Source: Chrysochromulina parva
Lineage: Eukaryota > Haptophyta > Prymnesiales > Chrysochromulinaceae
Reading direction: 5' to 3'
DNA: 21,284 bases
NCBI GenBank assembly: GCA_002887195.1
Contig: PJAB01000750.1
Span: 1-21,284 of the forward strand
Both the position numbers and the translations under genes were made by a program. Numbering within the stretch: the stretch's first letter is position 1; every line of letters begins with the position of its first letter. This document shows positions 1 through 8,634 of this stretch, piece after piece. Under the pieces are notes generated by a model. That model saw only the letters and a list, made by a program, of their open reading frames with translations. It was not told the origin of the DNA and searched no databases.

Positions 1-222
1 CGTCGGGCGTCGCGGGGTCTTCCCACCTGTGGCTGACGAAGAGGACGTTCTGAATCAGCCCCTTGCCCTGGAAGGCGTCGTTCAGGTCGATGAGCACCTT
101 CATGAGCAGCTTCGAGTCGCGCATCTCCTGCATACGCTGCAGCTGCTTGGTGCTGAGGTCCAGCACGGCGGCGCGGGTCAAAAAGTAAAAGCCGGGCTTG
201 AGCGGGTTCCACGCCCCCCACC
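1..222 (-). CDS. SHRWE-motif protein, partial exon running off the left edge
   Basis: The minus strand is open from about 222 to the window edge. It reads LKPGFYFLTRAAVLDLS, then a charged helical stretch (KQLQRMQEMRDSKLLMK), then GLIQNVLFVSHRWEDPATPD. The hydrophobic strand followed by SHRWE resembles the start of TIR-like or related domains in large algal protein families; that resemblance is from memory and was not tested. No ATG lies in this frame after the upstream TAA, so this is an internal exon. The likeliest acceptor is the AG just before 222 (ACCGAG, then GTGGGG), but the AAG near 237 is possible. The protein continues beyond base 1. It lies downstream of Der on the same strand. The coding call is moderately sure; the function is unknown. 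Confidence 0.55.
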
Positions 223-549
223 TCGGTCGAGGAAGACTTGTACAGCATGTTTAGTTCCCGCTTCACACTTTTGGATGCTCAAAGTTGATTGCAGAGAGTA
301 ACGTACTGTAAGTCTTCGGCTTTTCTGTAGGGGGGCGTATGCGCCGAAAGGATCTCAATTCTATTTCTATAATCACCAACGCAATGCAGACACCAATGCG
401 CGATATGAGTCGAGGAGACTTGGGAGACCATGCTCGTGTAAGCCGTCACGTGAAACGTATGTGTACAGAGTCGCTGACCGGACGACGCGATGGCGCGAAC
501 CACAGCCACGAGGCTCCTCTCCACGAGCCACCTCTCCACGCGTCTTTCA
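223..549. other. Intergenic stretch with no supported gene
   Basis: Between the Der stop codon and the SHRWE exon. It is less GC-rich than the coding DNA and presumably holds the Der 3' untranslated region and the 5' part or an intron of the left-edge gene. Open frames here have no recognisable motif. I see no clear poly(A) signal or RNA gene. Confidence 0.5.
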
Positions 550-3500
550 CTAGCCGTGCAGGCGCCCGACAGCCAGCCTGGGCGGTTCGTGCTCGTGAAC
601 CGAGTCCTCGCCTCTGCCGCCTGGCGTGCCCCCCTTTCGCCTCCTCCTGCCGCTCGGCGTCTCCTTATCGCGCCGGCGCTTGCGCACGTCCCGCGACCGC
701 AGCACGATGCGCAGAGGGGTGCCCACATAAGGCCACATGCCGCGGATCGTGTTCTCGAGCCAGCCCATATCTCCCGTATGGAGCTCCGCCTGCCGGTTCA
801 GATGCACGACGAACGTCGGCGCCTCGGTGTACGCCTGGAGCACATAGAGCACTCGGATGCGTCCCGCCTGCCCTGATTTGAGCGCCTTCACTTTGGGTAA
901 CGGCCGAAGCGTCTGCATGCGTGCGAACAGCTCGTTCAGCCGGCGGCGCGGCACTCGGAATTGGCGCCAGAAGCCGGCCTCGCACACGAGATCGAGCGCC
1001 GCGTCGAGGCCGTCGCCGTTGAGCGCGGAGGTCTCGACGAGAGGCGCGTACCTGTGGGGAGATGGGCGCCATGGTGAGCACATGCATGCAGAGCGCGGAG
1101 GTCTCGACGAGAGGCGCGCACCGAAGCATGGGCAGCCGGTCGCTGATGAGGGATGCAATCAGCATGCAATCAGCATGCAATCGTACCGAAGCATGGGCAG
1201 CCGGTCGCTGATGAGGGATGCAATCAGCATGCAATCAGCATGCAATCGTACCGAAGCATGGGCAGCCGGTCGCTGATCATCTGGGGGAGCTTCTCGCGCT
1301 CCTTCGGGGTGAGAAGGTCCACCTGATGAGGGGGGGGCAATCAGCTGATGAGGGGGGCAATCAACTAATGAGGGGGTCAACCACCCGAAGAGGGGGGCAC
1401 CGAGATGATGAGGGAGGCCATCACACCACCATCACCTTCCCCTCGGTGTGAGAAGGTGCGCCGCGTAGGGCGACAAGCCCCTTGCGATGCAATCAGCGAT
1501 GCAATCAGCGATGCAATCAGCGATACAATCAGGCGACAAGCCCCTTGTGTTGCAATCAGCGGTGCAATCAGCGGTGCAATCAGTAGCGCAATCAGTAGCG
1601 CAGTCAGTAGCGCGCCTTGTTGGCGACGAGCACGCAGCTCTTGTTGTTCTCGATGACGAGATCAGCAATCTGGAGGTCGTTACGCGTGAGCCCTAATTTG
1701 GCATCGAAGAGGAGGAGCGACACGTGGCACGACATGATCATCTGCTTCGCGCGCGCCACAGCCATCCGATCGAGCTCTTCGCGCTCCTCGCCGCCTGCTG
1801 CCGCCCGCCGAATGCCTGGCGTGCGACGGCGCCAATCGGAAGTGGCGCTCACAAGCACTCAGTGGCACTAAGTGGCTATCAGAAGCACTCAGAAGCACTC
1901 AGAAGCACTCAGTGGCGATCAGAAGCACTCGGTGGCACTCAGTGGCACTCAATGTCACTCACCTGCGGTGTCGGCAATCAAGATCGACTGGCCACGCCAT
2001 CTGAGTGACGAGGCAATCGAGTCTCGAGTAGTGCCGGGTGATGGGTGCACCACATGCCTCTGCTCGCCGAGGACGCGGTTGATGAAGGACGACTTGCCCA
2101 CATTAGGACGCCCAATCACCTGATGAGGGGGGCAATCAGCTGATGAGGGGGGTGTTGCCTGATGAGGGGGGCAATCAGCTGATGAGGGGGGCAATCGCCG
2201 GATGACTTGTCCACATGAAGACGCCTAATTACCGCGAGCTTGAGCTCAACAGTGGTGAGGGGGGCAATCAGCTGATGAGGGGGGCAAATGAAGACGCCTA
2301 ATTACCGCGAGCTTGAGCTCAACAGTGGAGCCGAAGAAGCCCCCGGCCTCGGCCCCGGCGTCACCAGAGGCGGCGGCGTCGAGGGCCGCCAGACGCTGCC
2401 ATGCAGGCGCCGTGGCGGGCACGCCTTCGGGCTCGCTGGGCACAGCCACGCGGGCGCCGTGGCGGGCGCGCCTCGCAGCTCGCGCGTCAGCCCTCTCCTC
2501 CTCTGCCACCACGCCCGCCACGGCGCCCTCAGCGCTCCCCTCCTCTGCCACCACGCCCGTCACGGCGCCCTCGAAGGCCTCCGATGACCGCTGATGACCG
2601 CTGATGACCGCTGATGACCTCTTCGCATAAACGTCATCATCATCATCAGCGGCTCCCAGGGCCTCATCATCGACCTCATCGTAGTAGTAGTACTCCTCCT
2701 CTGCCAGCTCATCCGCCAGGTCCACCGCCGCCTGGATCGCCGCAGCGTCCGTACCCTCGCCCAGCGCTCCCTCGCCGTCCAGCGCAGCATCGTCGTCCAG
2801 CGCTGCCGCCGCCGTCCCGAGCGCCGTCCCGAGCGCCGCCTCGCCTCCCGCCACGTCCATCCGTCGGTCCGTTCGACGGTATGGGGCTCGCGGGTCAGCC
2901 GTCGCAGCCGGAGGCGGCAGCAGCTCGACGATCCGATCGAGCAGCTCGGCCACCCCGCGCCCGTGGTACGCCGAGAGCGGCAGCGGCTCTCCAAGCCCAA
3001 GAGTGTAAAAGTCTGCAAAGAAGCCGCACCGCTCGGCCACGTGCTGGTGGTCCACTTTGTTGACGGTGAGCAGCACGGTGGGCGCGTCCTCGCCGCTATT
3101 CACCAGCCGTCGCAAGGTGGGCGCGAGCCGCTCGTCGGTCGGCGTGAGCCCTGCCTGCGCGTCGACGACGAAGAGCACTATGCTCGCGCCGCGCACGGCC
3201 GTGAGCACCTGCGACTGAACCAGCCACTCCATCTCCACGCGGTCGCGATCTGCGGCCGCGGCTGCAGTGAGGGCCGCGTCGAGATGGTACACGCCGCCCG
3301 TGTCGACCACGCGAAAGGAGCTGCCGTTCCAAGTCGCGATCGTCTCGAGCCGGTCGCGAGTCGTGCCGGCCATCGGCGACACGAGTGCGCGCGGGCGGAA
3401 GGCGTTGAGGCCTGGGCCAGGATCGGATAGCCGGTTGAAGAGCGTGCTCTTTCCGGCGTTGGGCGCGCCAACGATGGCCACAATGGGCAGCGGCGGAGCG

Positions 3501-3553
3501 GAGCGTGCGCCCGTGCACAGCGATCGCCGCAGCGGCTGGGCGAACGAGCGCAT
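550..3553 (-). CDS. der: Der/EngA double-GTPase ribosome biogenesis factor (5 exons, 725 aa)
   Basis: Exons on the minus strand: 3553-2306, 2119-1963, 1815-1616, 1322-1252 and 1051-550. The lengths sum to 726 codons and all joins keep frame. Domain 1 has G1 GAPNAGKS (residues 29-36), AGTTRD, DTGG and NKVD. Domain 2 has G1 GRPNVGKS (419-426, made only by joining exons 1 and 2), GTTRD, DTAG and NKVD (split by intron 3). A KH-like C-terminal domain follows, with PTFVVHLN and GTPLRIVLRSR. Bacterial and organellar Der helps mature the large ribosomal subunit. The Arg/Ser-rich N-terminus suggests mitochondrial, less likely plastid, import. An in-frame TGA lies just upstream of the chosen ATG. Oddities: about 185 acidic, low-complexity residues between the G domains, a basic C-terminal tail, and duplication-derived introns, one of them GC-AG. 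Confidence 0.93.
1052..1251 (-). repeat. Der intron 4: 65 + 65 + 70 bp tandem copies of the flanking exon edges
   Basis: The donor follows CTTCG and reads GTACGATTGC; the acceptor is TCTCCCCACAG before GTACGCG. The exon 4 end (complement of ccgaagcatgggcagccggt) recurs at 1121 and 1186 as well as at its own place, 1251, giving a 65-bp period. The exon 5 start (28 bp at 1021-1048) recurs identically at 1091-1118, a 70-bp period. These three units add up to the whole 200-nt intron. Splicing restores MLRYAPLVETSALNGDG. Internal donor-like and acceptor-like copies could allow alternative splicing. Confidence 0.9.
1323..1615 (-). repeat. Der intron 3: GC-AG intron with minisatellite tracts
   Basis: The intron interrupts the NKVD motif between Lys and Val. 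The donor reads AACAAG then GCGCGC, so this is a GC-AG intron, forced by frame. The acceptor is the repeat CTGATTGCCCCCCCCTCATCAG-type unit before GTGGACC. Inside are runs of GATTGCATCGCT-like units and a decayed copy (about 1442-1461) of the exon 4 start (1302-1322). A 16-bp motif, ggcgacaagccccttg, occurs twice within it. Confidence 0.85.
1816..1962 (-). repeat. Der intron 2: GTGAGT...CCAG intron of 10-bp tandem repeats
   Basis: It sits inside the G3 motif DTAG, joining GCAG to GCATTCGG to give DTAGIRR. The donor GTGAGT is canonical. The body is made largely of 10-bp units, agaagcactc and agtggcactc on the plus strand, between about 1850 and 1960. Unlike the other introns of this gene I find no copy of a flanking exon in it. 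Confidence 0.85.
2120..2305 (-). repeat. Der intron 1: exon copies plus acceptor minisatellite
   Basis: The donor GTAATTAGG follows CTCGCG; the acceptor is the repeat unit ending CATCAG before GTGATTGGGCG. A 41-bp block spanning the exon 1 end and the donor (2288-2328) is repeated exactly at 2215-2255. Next to it, 2203-2231 is a decayed copy (about 24 of 29 bases) of the exon 2 start at 2091-2119. The rest is tandem units of complement GATGAGGGGGGCAATCAGCT. Joining restores ELKLAVIGRPNVGKSS. Confidence 0.9.
2581..2617 (-). repeat. 11-bp tandem repeat inside Der exon 1
   Basis: Units of ctgatgaccg on the plus strand are repeated about three times and translated as part of SAVISGHQRSS within the acidic inter-domain insert. 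Similar CTGATGACC units fill HAT intron 3 (about 13965-14040). The insert may therefore partly derive from intron-type repeats that stayed in frame. Confidence 0.6.
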
Positions 3554-4128
3554 GGGCGACGTGATTCATTCACACCCCAAACCGTTCGAGCAGGCATTAC
3601 GCTAGTCAAGACAAGTCATTCGAGTGGCTTCCGTTGTCTGCTGTTAATTTCAAATGTGTCGGATTTATCCGTGAAGGGACTTTGAACGGCATGGAATGGA
3701 TGAAGAGATTTGGTTCACGGCCCACTCGCCACCGCGGTGTCTCTTCCATTCTTTGACCGCGCCGAAATGCGAAAAGAACTGGCACGCGCTCGCTCCGTCG
3801 CGTGTCCATCACCTTTCCATCACCCATCCCCCGAGCGTAACGCCACGCAAGCGCGCGCGCTACAAACCTCCATATCCTTCCACATCAGGCCTCAGCACTG
3901 TCTGTTTGGACCCCGCAACAGTGGCTCCCACGACCCCCAGTCCCCAGACCAAGACACTAAGCCGTGGGCTCTAGTCCAGGGCACACCAATAATAATGATA
4001 ATCGCTGGGCGCACGCGCGCGCCGCCGCGCGCGGTGTCGCCCCGCGCGCGCAGCGCAACCGACCAGCTGGCTTCACACCTAAGATCTTCACACCTCAACC
4101 GACCAGCTGGCTGGTCATGCAGTCCCTT
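3554..4128. other. Intergenic region: Der upstream sequence and 3' flank of the aromatic gene
   Basis: No conserved coding motif is visible in any frame. It must hold the Der promoter, near 3554, and the 3' end of the fusion gene, near 4128. A direct repeat, caaccgaccagctggct, occurs at 4056-4072 and 4096-4112 (40-bp spacing), with ttcacacct also doubled. A short alternating GC tract lies around 4013-4050. No TATA box or AATAAA is evident. Confidence 0.5.
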
Positions 4129-7100
4129 TCAAGTGAGAGCTTTCATGCCCTGCTCCATCTTGTCCATCGCGTCGGCAATGGTCTCCATCGATGCAGCATA
4201 CGAGATACGCAGGCAGTCGGGGTCGCCGAACGCCTCGCCGGGCACGAGGGCGAGCAGGAAGTCTTCGAGCAGGTAGAGACAGACGTCATTCGAGTCGGCT
4301 AGCTGTACACCCTTAGCCGTCACCCTGCCGAAGCAGGCCTTGATCGTCGGGAACGCGTAGAAGGCACCCTCTGGCGTATACACGTGCTCGATGTGCGGCA
4401 TCTGGCGCAGCCGTTGGAGAGTATAGTCGCGCTTCTGACGGTAGCCCGCGACGGCGCTCGCGAGCCACTCTGGTGTCGCCTGTCGCAGCGCGGCGATGCC
4501 TGCATACTGCGAGATCGAGCACGGGCACGACGTGTTCTGCGACTGCACCTTGGCGCAGGCCCCGGCGACGTGCACGGGCGCCGCCAGGTAGCCGAGGCGG
4601 AAGCCCGTCATGGCTGGGCCTTTGCTGAAGCCGTTGAGCGTCACCGTGCGCTCATACATGCCGGCTAGGCTCGCGAACGGCACGAAGGGCTCGTCAAACG
4701 TGATCTGCTCGTAGATCTCGTCAGCGAAGACGACCACGTGCGGGTGGCGGCGGAGCACGGCGGCGAGCTCCTCGAGTAATCTGGCTGGATGGACTGCGCC
4801 CGTTGGGTTGGACGGGTTGCACAGGACCAGCACCTTCGTTCGAGGGGTGATCGCGGCCTCGAGGTCGGCGGGCATCAGGCAGTACCCATCGCTCGCGCGC
4901 GTCGAGATGACCTTGGTCTCGGCGCCGCTCATGTACGCGATCTCCGTGTACGAGACCCAATAGGGCGCCGGGATGAGCACCTGATCTCCCGGCCCACAGA
5001 TCGCGAGCATCGCCTGCAGGAGCGATTGCTTGCCCCCATTCGAGACTACGATCTGGTTGGGCTTGTACGCGAGGCCCTTGGTCAGCAGATACTCGCAGAT
5101 CGCCTCCTGCAGCGGCCGGATGCCCGAGTTGGCCGTGTACTTGACGTGGCCGGCGTCGAGGGCCGCGTGTGCAGCCGCCATCACGGGCGGTGCGGGCAAA
5201 ATGTCGGGCTCGCCTACCGAGAGGGAGACGATCTTCTTACCCTCGAGCTTGAGGGCGGCCGCTTTGTCCGAGACGGCGACGGTCTTGGACTCCTTGAGCC
5301 CTCCGACGAGCTTCGACAGTTGGATGGCCGTTGGAGCGCCGTGGCTGCTGCTGCTGCTGCTGCCGTTGCCGCTCTGGAACGTGAGCAGGTCGTTCCGGAC
5401 TTGCTCGAAGGCCTCTGCCACCTGCGCTAGCTGCTCGGACGAGTTCGGGTTGTGGGCGTAGAGGGCATAGAAGAGGTCAAACGAGTCCTGGCAGGTGTTC
5501 TCGACCAGCTTGAGGAGCGCCTTGAAGCCGTTCGTGTCGATCGCGGACGGCTGTGGGGAAAGCTTGGCGAGCATCCGGCCGGTCAGGTGAGTGACGAACT
5601 GCGAGCCAGCGGCGAGGGCGTCGTGCTGCTCGCAGCTCATCTTGACCATCCGACAGCCTTCGTCCTCAAAGAGCGAGAGGAAGCGCGCGGATCGGTGGAA
5701 GTCGGCGACGCGCACCTGATGAGGGTAGGCAATCCGATGATGAGGGAAGCAATTAGATGATGAGGGGGGCAATCCGATGATGAGGGGGGCAATCCGATGA
5801 TGAGGGGGGCAATCCGATGATGAGGGGGGCAATCCGATGATGAGGGGGGCAATCAGATGATGACGACGCGCACCTGCTCGAAGACGAGCGGCAGCCCATG
5901 CCAAGAGTTCTTGCCACTCTCCGGTCCGAACATCGGGTGAGTACAAAGGATGTCCGCTTCGGCCGGTAGCCCGTCGAGTAGCACCTTCTTGGCGTACTGC
6001 TTGACCGAGAGCACGTCGACGATGAGCCGGCCGCGCAGCAGCTCGGCCGGGAGCCCGCCGAGCACCTGATGAGGGGGAGGGGGGGGGGGGTGCAATCAGC
6101 TGATGAGGGGGGCACTCAGCTGATGAGCTCGGCAGGGAGCCCGCCGAGCAGCGGGGCGAACGTGAGGCCGAGCGGCTCTGTCAGTTGGCCATCAGTGTCG
6201 CAATCAGCGGCGCAATCAGTGGCCATCAGTGGCCATCAGTGGCCATCAGAGGCGCCATCAGAGGCGCCATCAGTGGCACCATCAGCGTGGCGCACCTTGG
6301 CGAATGAGAGGATCGACACCGCGAGCACGACCACGTCGAGCTCGGGCACGGTCTCGATGAGCTCCTCGGGCGTGCGCACGTACCTGATGAGGGTAGGCAA
6401 TCCGATGATGAGGGAAGCAATCCGACGATGAGGGGGGCAATCCGCTGATGAGGGGGGCAATCCGCTGATGAGGGGGGCAATCCGCTGATGAGCTCCTCGG
6501 GCGTGCGCATCGTCCGCGCGAGCTCGGAGTAATCAGCGGTGCAATCAGCGGCGCAATCAGCGTACGTGACGCCCATCGTCCGCGCGAGCTCGGAGTAGTC
6601 TGTTCGACTCTGGGCGTACACGAGGTGCCCGCGGCGGACCCATCGGCGCGCGAGGAACTGCCCAAAGGTTCCGAAGCCGAGCACGGCGATGCGGAGCGGG
6701 CTCACCTGTGGGAAAAGAGGAGGAGGCGCCGTGGTGGGCACTTGCATGCAGAGGCGGAAGCACGGCGATCCGGAGCGGGCTCACCTGTGGGAAAAGAGGA
6801 GGAGGCGCCGTGGTGGGCACTTGCATGCAGAGGCGGAAGCACGGCGATGCGGAGCGGGCTCACCAACGGCGGCTGCAGCAGCAGTGCACTCGTGCTCGCC
6901 GAACGCGACGCTGGGGTGCCGCTGCTGCCGCTCGGGAGCGTGAGCTTGTCTTTGGGGTACGAGCCGAGGACTTTGACGAACCGCGTGAGCTCCTCGAGGT
7001 GGCGCATCGCGTTATGCATCGTGGGAGAGCTCGCGTGCGCGAGGACGTCCACGTAGAACGCGTACTCGAACTGCGCCACCGGCAGCGGCAGCGCCGCCTC

Positions 7101-7937
7101 CGCTGCCGGTGTGAGCCGTTGGCGCTTGACTGCGGCGGGGCCAGAGCCCGCCATGTTGGTCAGGCCGCCAGAGGGCTTGGGTGAGGTGAGGGCCTCGGCT
7201 TCGTGGTGGCCGCCCAGCTCGATGTCCCCGGGCCGGAACGGGCGCGATTCGATCTTGGACAGGTCGATGTCGCGGGAGGCGAAGCATGAGAGGGCCTTGT
7301 GCAGCACGCCGACCTCGTTGCGCTTGGGCACGAAGACGAGAGAAGTCTTGGCGTCGACGCCCTCGGGCAGCTCGCAGGCGCTGCGCCCGAGGATGAGGAA
7401 GCGCGTGAAGTTGTTCGCGTCGTCCTCGATCCCGTGATCGAGCACCTCCAGCCCGTGCACCTCGGCCGCGCGCGCGGAGGCCACCGCCGCCGTGTCGCGA
7501 AGCCCTTGCTCGCGCACGAGCTTCGCGGAGCCGGCGGTGTCGTACGCGGCCACGGGCGTGATGCCTAGGCCGCGCAGGTACCGGTCCGTCTGCGCGAGCG
7601 CCTGCGGGTGCGACATCGCCTTCTTGACGTCCTCCTTCTTGACGCCGGGCAGCGCGAGGAGCGCGTGGCGCACGCGGAACGAGTGCTCGCCAAGGATGTG
7701 CACCTTGCCGTGGTGGCGCAGCATGAGGTCGTAGTTGACGTGGATCGATCCGCCCAGCGTGTTCTCCACCGGCACCGCGATATAATCGACCGAGCCCGCC
7801 ACGAGCGCGGAGAAGACCTCCTCGAATGATTGATAGCCGACGGCGAGCATCTCCACGGCCGTGGGCCGGAACGCCTCGTAGGCGGCGCCCTCGGAGTAAG
7901 CGCCCGGCTCACCCTGGTAGCCCACCTTGACGGGCAT
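4129..7937 (-). CDS. Trifunctional Phe/Tyr enzyme: dehydratase, dehydrogenase and aminotransferase fusion (5 exons, 1026 aa)
   Basis: Exons on the minus strand: 7937-6864, 6705-6566, 6383-6296, 6065-5874 and 5715-4129, 1027 codons in frame. Residues 1-345 are a prephenate/arogenate dehydratase with the catalytic TRF (178-180) and an ACT domain with the Phe-binding ESRP (230-233), carrying an insert of about 45 aa. Residues 359-610 are a TyrA-type dehydrogenase: GFGTFGQ (368-374), CTHPMFGPESG with His477, GSQFVTH. A Ser-rich linker follows (611-628). Residues 629-1026 are a class I aminotransferase: NPSNPTG (798-804), ADEIY, PLP lysine in NGFSKGPAMTG (863). Plant-type use would be prephenate to arogenate, then Phe and Tyr. 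ESRP suggests Phe feedback. The ATG is the first after an in-frame TGA and leaves no targeting peptide, so an upstream exon may be missed. Confidence 0.94.
5716..5873 (-). repeat. Aromatic gene intron 4: acceptor minisatellite flanked by a 12-bp direct repeat
   Basis: The 12-bp gacgcgcacctg occurs at 5707-5718 and 5865-5876, offset by exactly the intron length (158 nt), so the intron starts with the same GTGCGCGTC that begins exon 5. Between them lie about seven tandem units of complement GATGAGGGGGGCAATCCGAT. Splicing joins VFEQ to VRVADFH. Confidence 0.93.
6066..6295 (-). repeat. Aromatic gene intron 3: carries a decayed copy of the exon 4 start
   Basis: Joining AAG to GTGCTCGGC gives SILSFAKVLGGLPAELL, which I recall aligning without gaps to plant arogenate dehydrogenases. 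Bases 6126-6150 copy the exon 4 start at 6040-6064 with one mismatch in 25. The rest is GGCCATCAGT-type repeats (6180-6290) and the acceptor unit with a long C run (6066-6120). It could be misread as an extra exon because the copy is open in frame. Confidence 0.88.
6384..6565 (-). repeat. Aromatic gene intron 2: contains a chimera of both flanking exons
   Basis: GTACG stands at both the intron start and the exon 3 start. Joining gives ARTMGVTYVRTPEELIE. In the intron, 6487-6509 is a 23-bp copy of exon 3 (6356-6378) abutting 6509-6532, a 24-bp copy of exon 2 (6574-6597). The 3' half is tandem acceptor-type units; its last 38 nt match those of intron 4. Confidence 0.9.
6706..6863 (-). repeat. 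Aromatic gene intron 1: exactly two tandem 79-bp units
   Basis: The 158-nt intron is two copies of a 79-bp unit that begins GTGAGCCCGCTCCG and ends TTTTCCCACAG. The first 26 nt of the unit are also the first 26 nt of exon 2 (one mismatch in the middle copy). Each unit alone has donor, pyrimidine tract and acceptor, so using the acceptor at 6785 instead of 6706 would shorten the intron to 79 nt and add 79 nt to the mRNA, shifting frame. Splicing over both gives LLLQPPLVSPLRIAVLGFG. Confidence 0.95.
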
Positions 7938-8634
7938 GGCTGATGCTGATGCTGCTGCTCCGGTGGGCAAGGAGGAGCGCGCGCCGCGACGTCAAGCAGC
8001 GCCGAGCGCCGCGTCGCGAGGCGACAGTGGCGCGCTGGAAGCCGAGACAATCTCCCGTGCCCAAGCCAAGTCACGTCAAGAGCGAGAAAACGGAAAACTT
8101 CCTCTTCTGCGACTTTGCACGCTGCTTGGCGCTCGTTCAAGTTCAAGTTCAAGTTCAAGTTAGGTTGTCTGTTGTTTATGTAGTAACTTGAACTTGAACT
8201 TGAACTTGAACTGGCGCTCGGGCAGTGCCGCTTCGCTCGTCACTTGTGAAAGAGAGGAGAGTGATATCTGTGGAGATTGTGGAGAGTCGATCATATAATC
8301 GATCCAGCTGTACATGGCTGTAGTGTCACGTGTAAGATCACGTGTGTCGACCGTGTGTCGATGCTCGATGGAAATGGCAATGGGAGAACGATACCCGTCT
8401 CTCGGTAGTGGTCGTGCCTATTTTCCGTGAACTCCGTCGATCTCACACTTCATGTTCTCGTGAATACAATGTTGACTGATTCATTACCAGAACCCAATTA
8501 ACCTTTGTGGAGAATTCTTTCGAAAATTCTTCATCATTGAAAATTCCGCATCCGTTTTAGGTGAAAGAAGGTTCGGCGGGTCTCATCGCTTCTCCGCTTC
8601 GAAAGACGTGGAGTCAACGCGTGGCGCGGGCAGG
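7938..8634. promoter_or_regulatory. Divergent promoter region between the aromatic gene and the 8635 gene
   Basis: The two genes diverge from this 697-bp stretch. The part at 8221-8580 is clearly poorer in GC than the coding DNA. It has two CACGTG (G-box/E-box) hexamers at 8327-8332 and 8339-8344, which bHLH or bZIP factors commonly bind. No clear TATA box is seen. The foldback element at 8127-8220 lies nearer the aromatic gene. Regulation of either gene by these sites is inference. Confidence 0.5.
8127..8220. mobile_element. Small foldback element with 27-bp inverted repeats and a 9-bp flanking duplication
   Basis: The arms 8135-8161 and 8185-8211 are perfect inverted repeats, each four and a half units of the hexamer CAAGTT/AACTTG, around a 23-nt spacer. 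The direct repeat tggcgctcg flanks it at 8127-8135 and 8212-8220. Terminal inverted repeats plus a flanking duplication resemble a MITE-like insertion with a target-site duplication. No coding capacity. It could instead be a hexamer expansion that inverted. Confidence 0.55.

Noticed and set aside
339..881. Plus-strand frames over the 3' part of Der
   Set aside because: Arg/Ala/Pro-rich shadows of the minus-strand C-terminal domain.
5716..5873. Regular approximately 20-bp repeats resembling a CRISPR array
   Set aside because: Units are contiguous with no unique spacers, lie inside a eukaryotic intron, and there are no cas genes.
6126..6190. An extra TyrA exon reading LTFAPLLGGLPAEL
   Set aside because: It is a near-copy of the exon 4 start; joining exon 3 directly to exon 4 gives the expected dehydrogenase sequence in frame without it.
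550..7937. A bacterial operon (der next to pheA/tyrA/aspC)
   Set aside because: Both genes need introns to restore conserved motifs, are separated by about 575 bp, and stand beside chromatin-type genes.
8135..8211. Hairpin as a transcription terminator
   Set aside because: It lies between the start codons of two divergent nuclear genes, where a terminator would serve neither.
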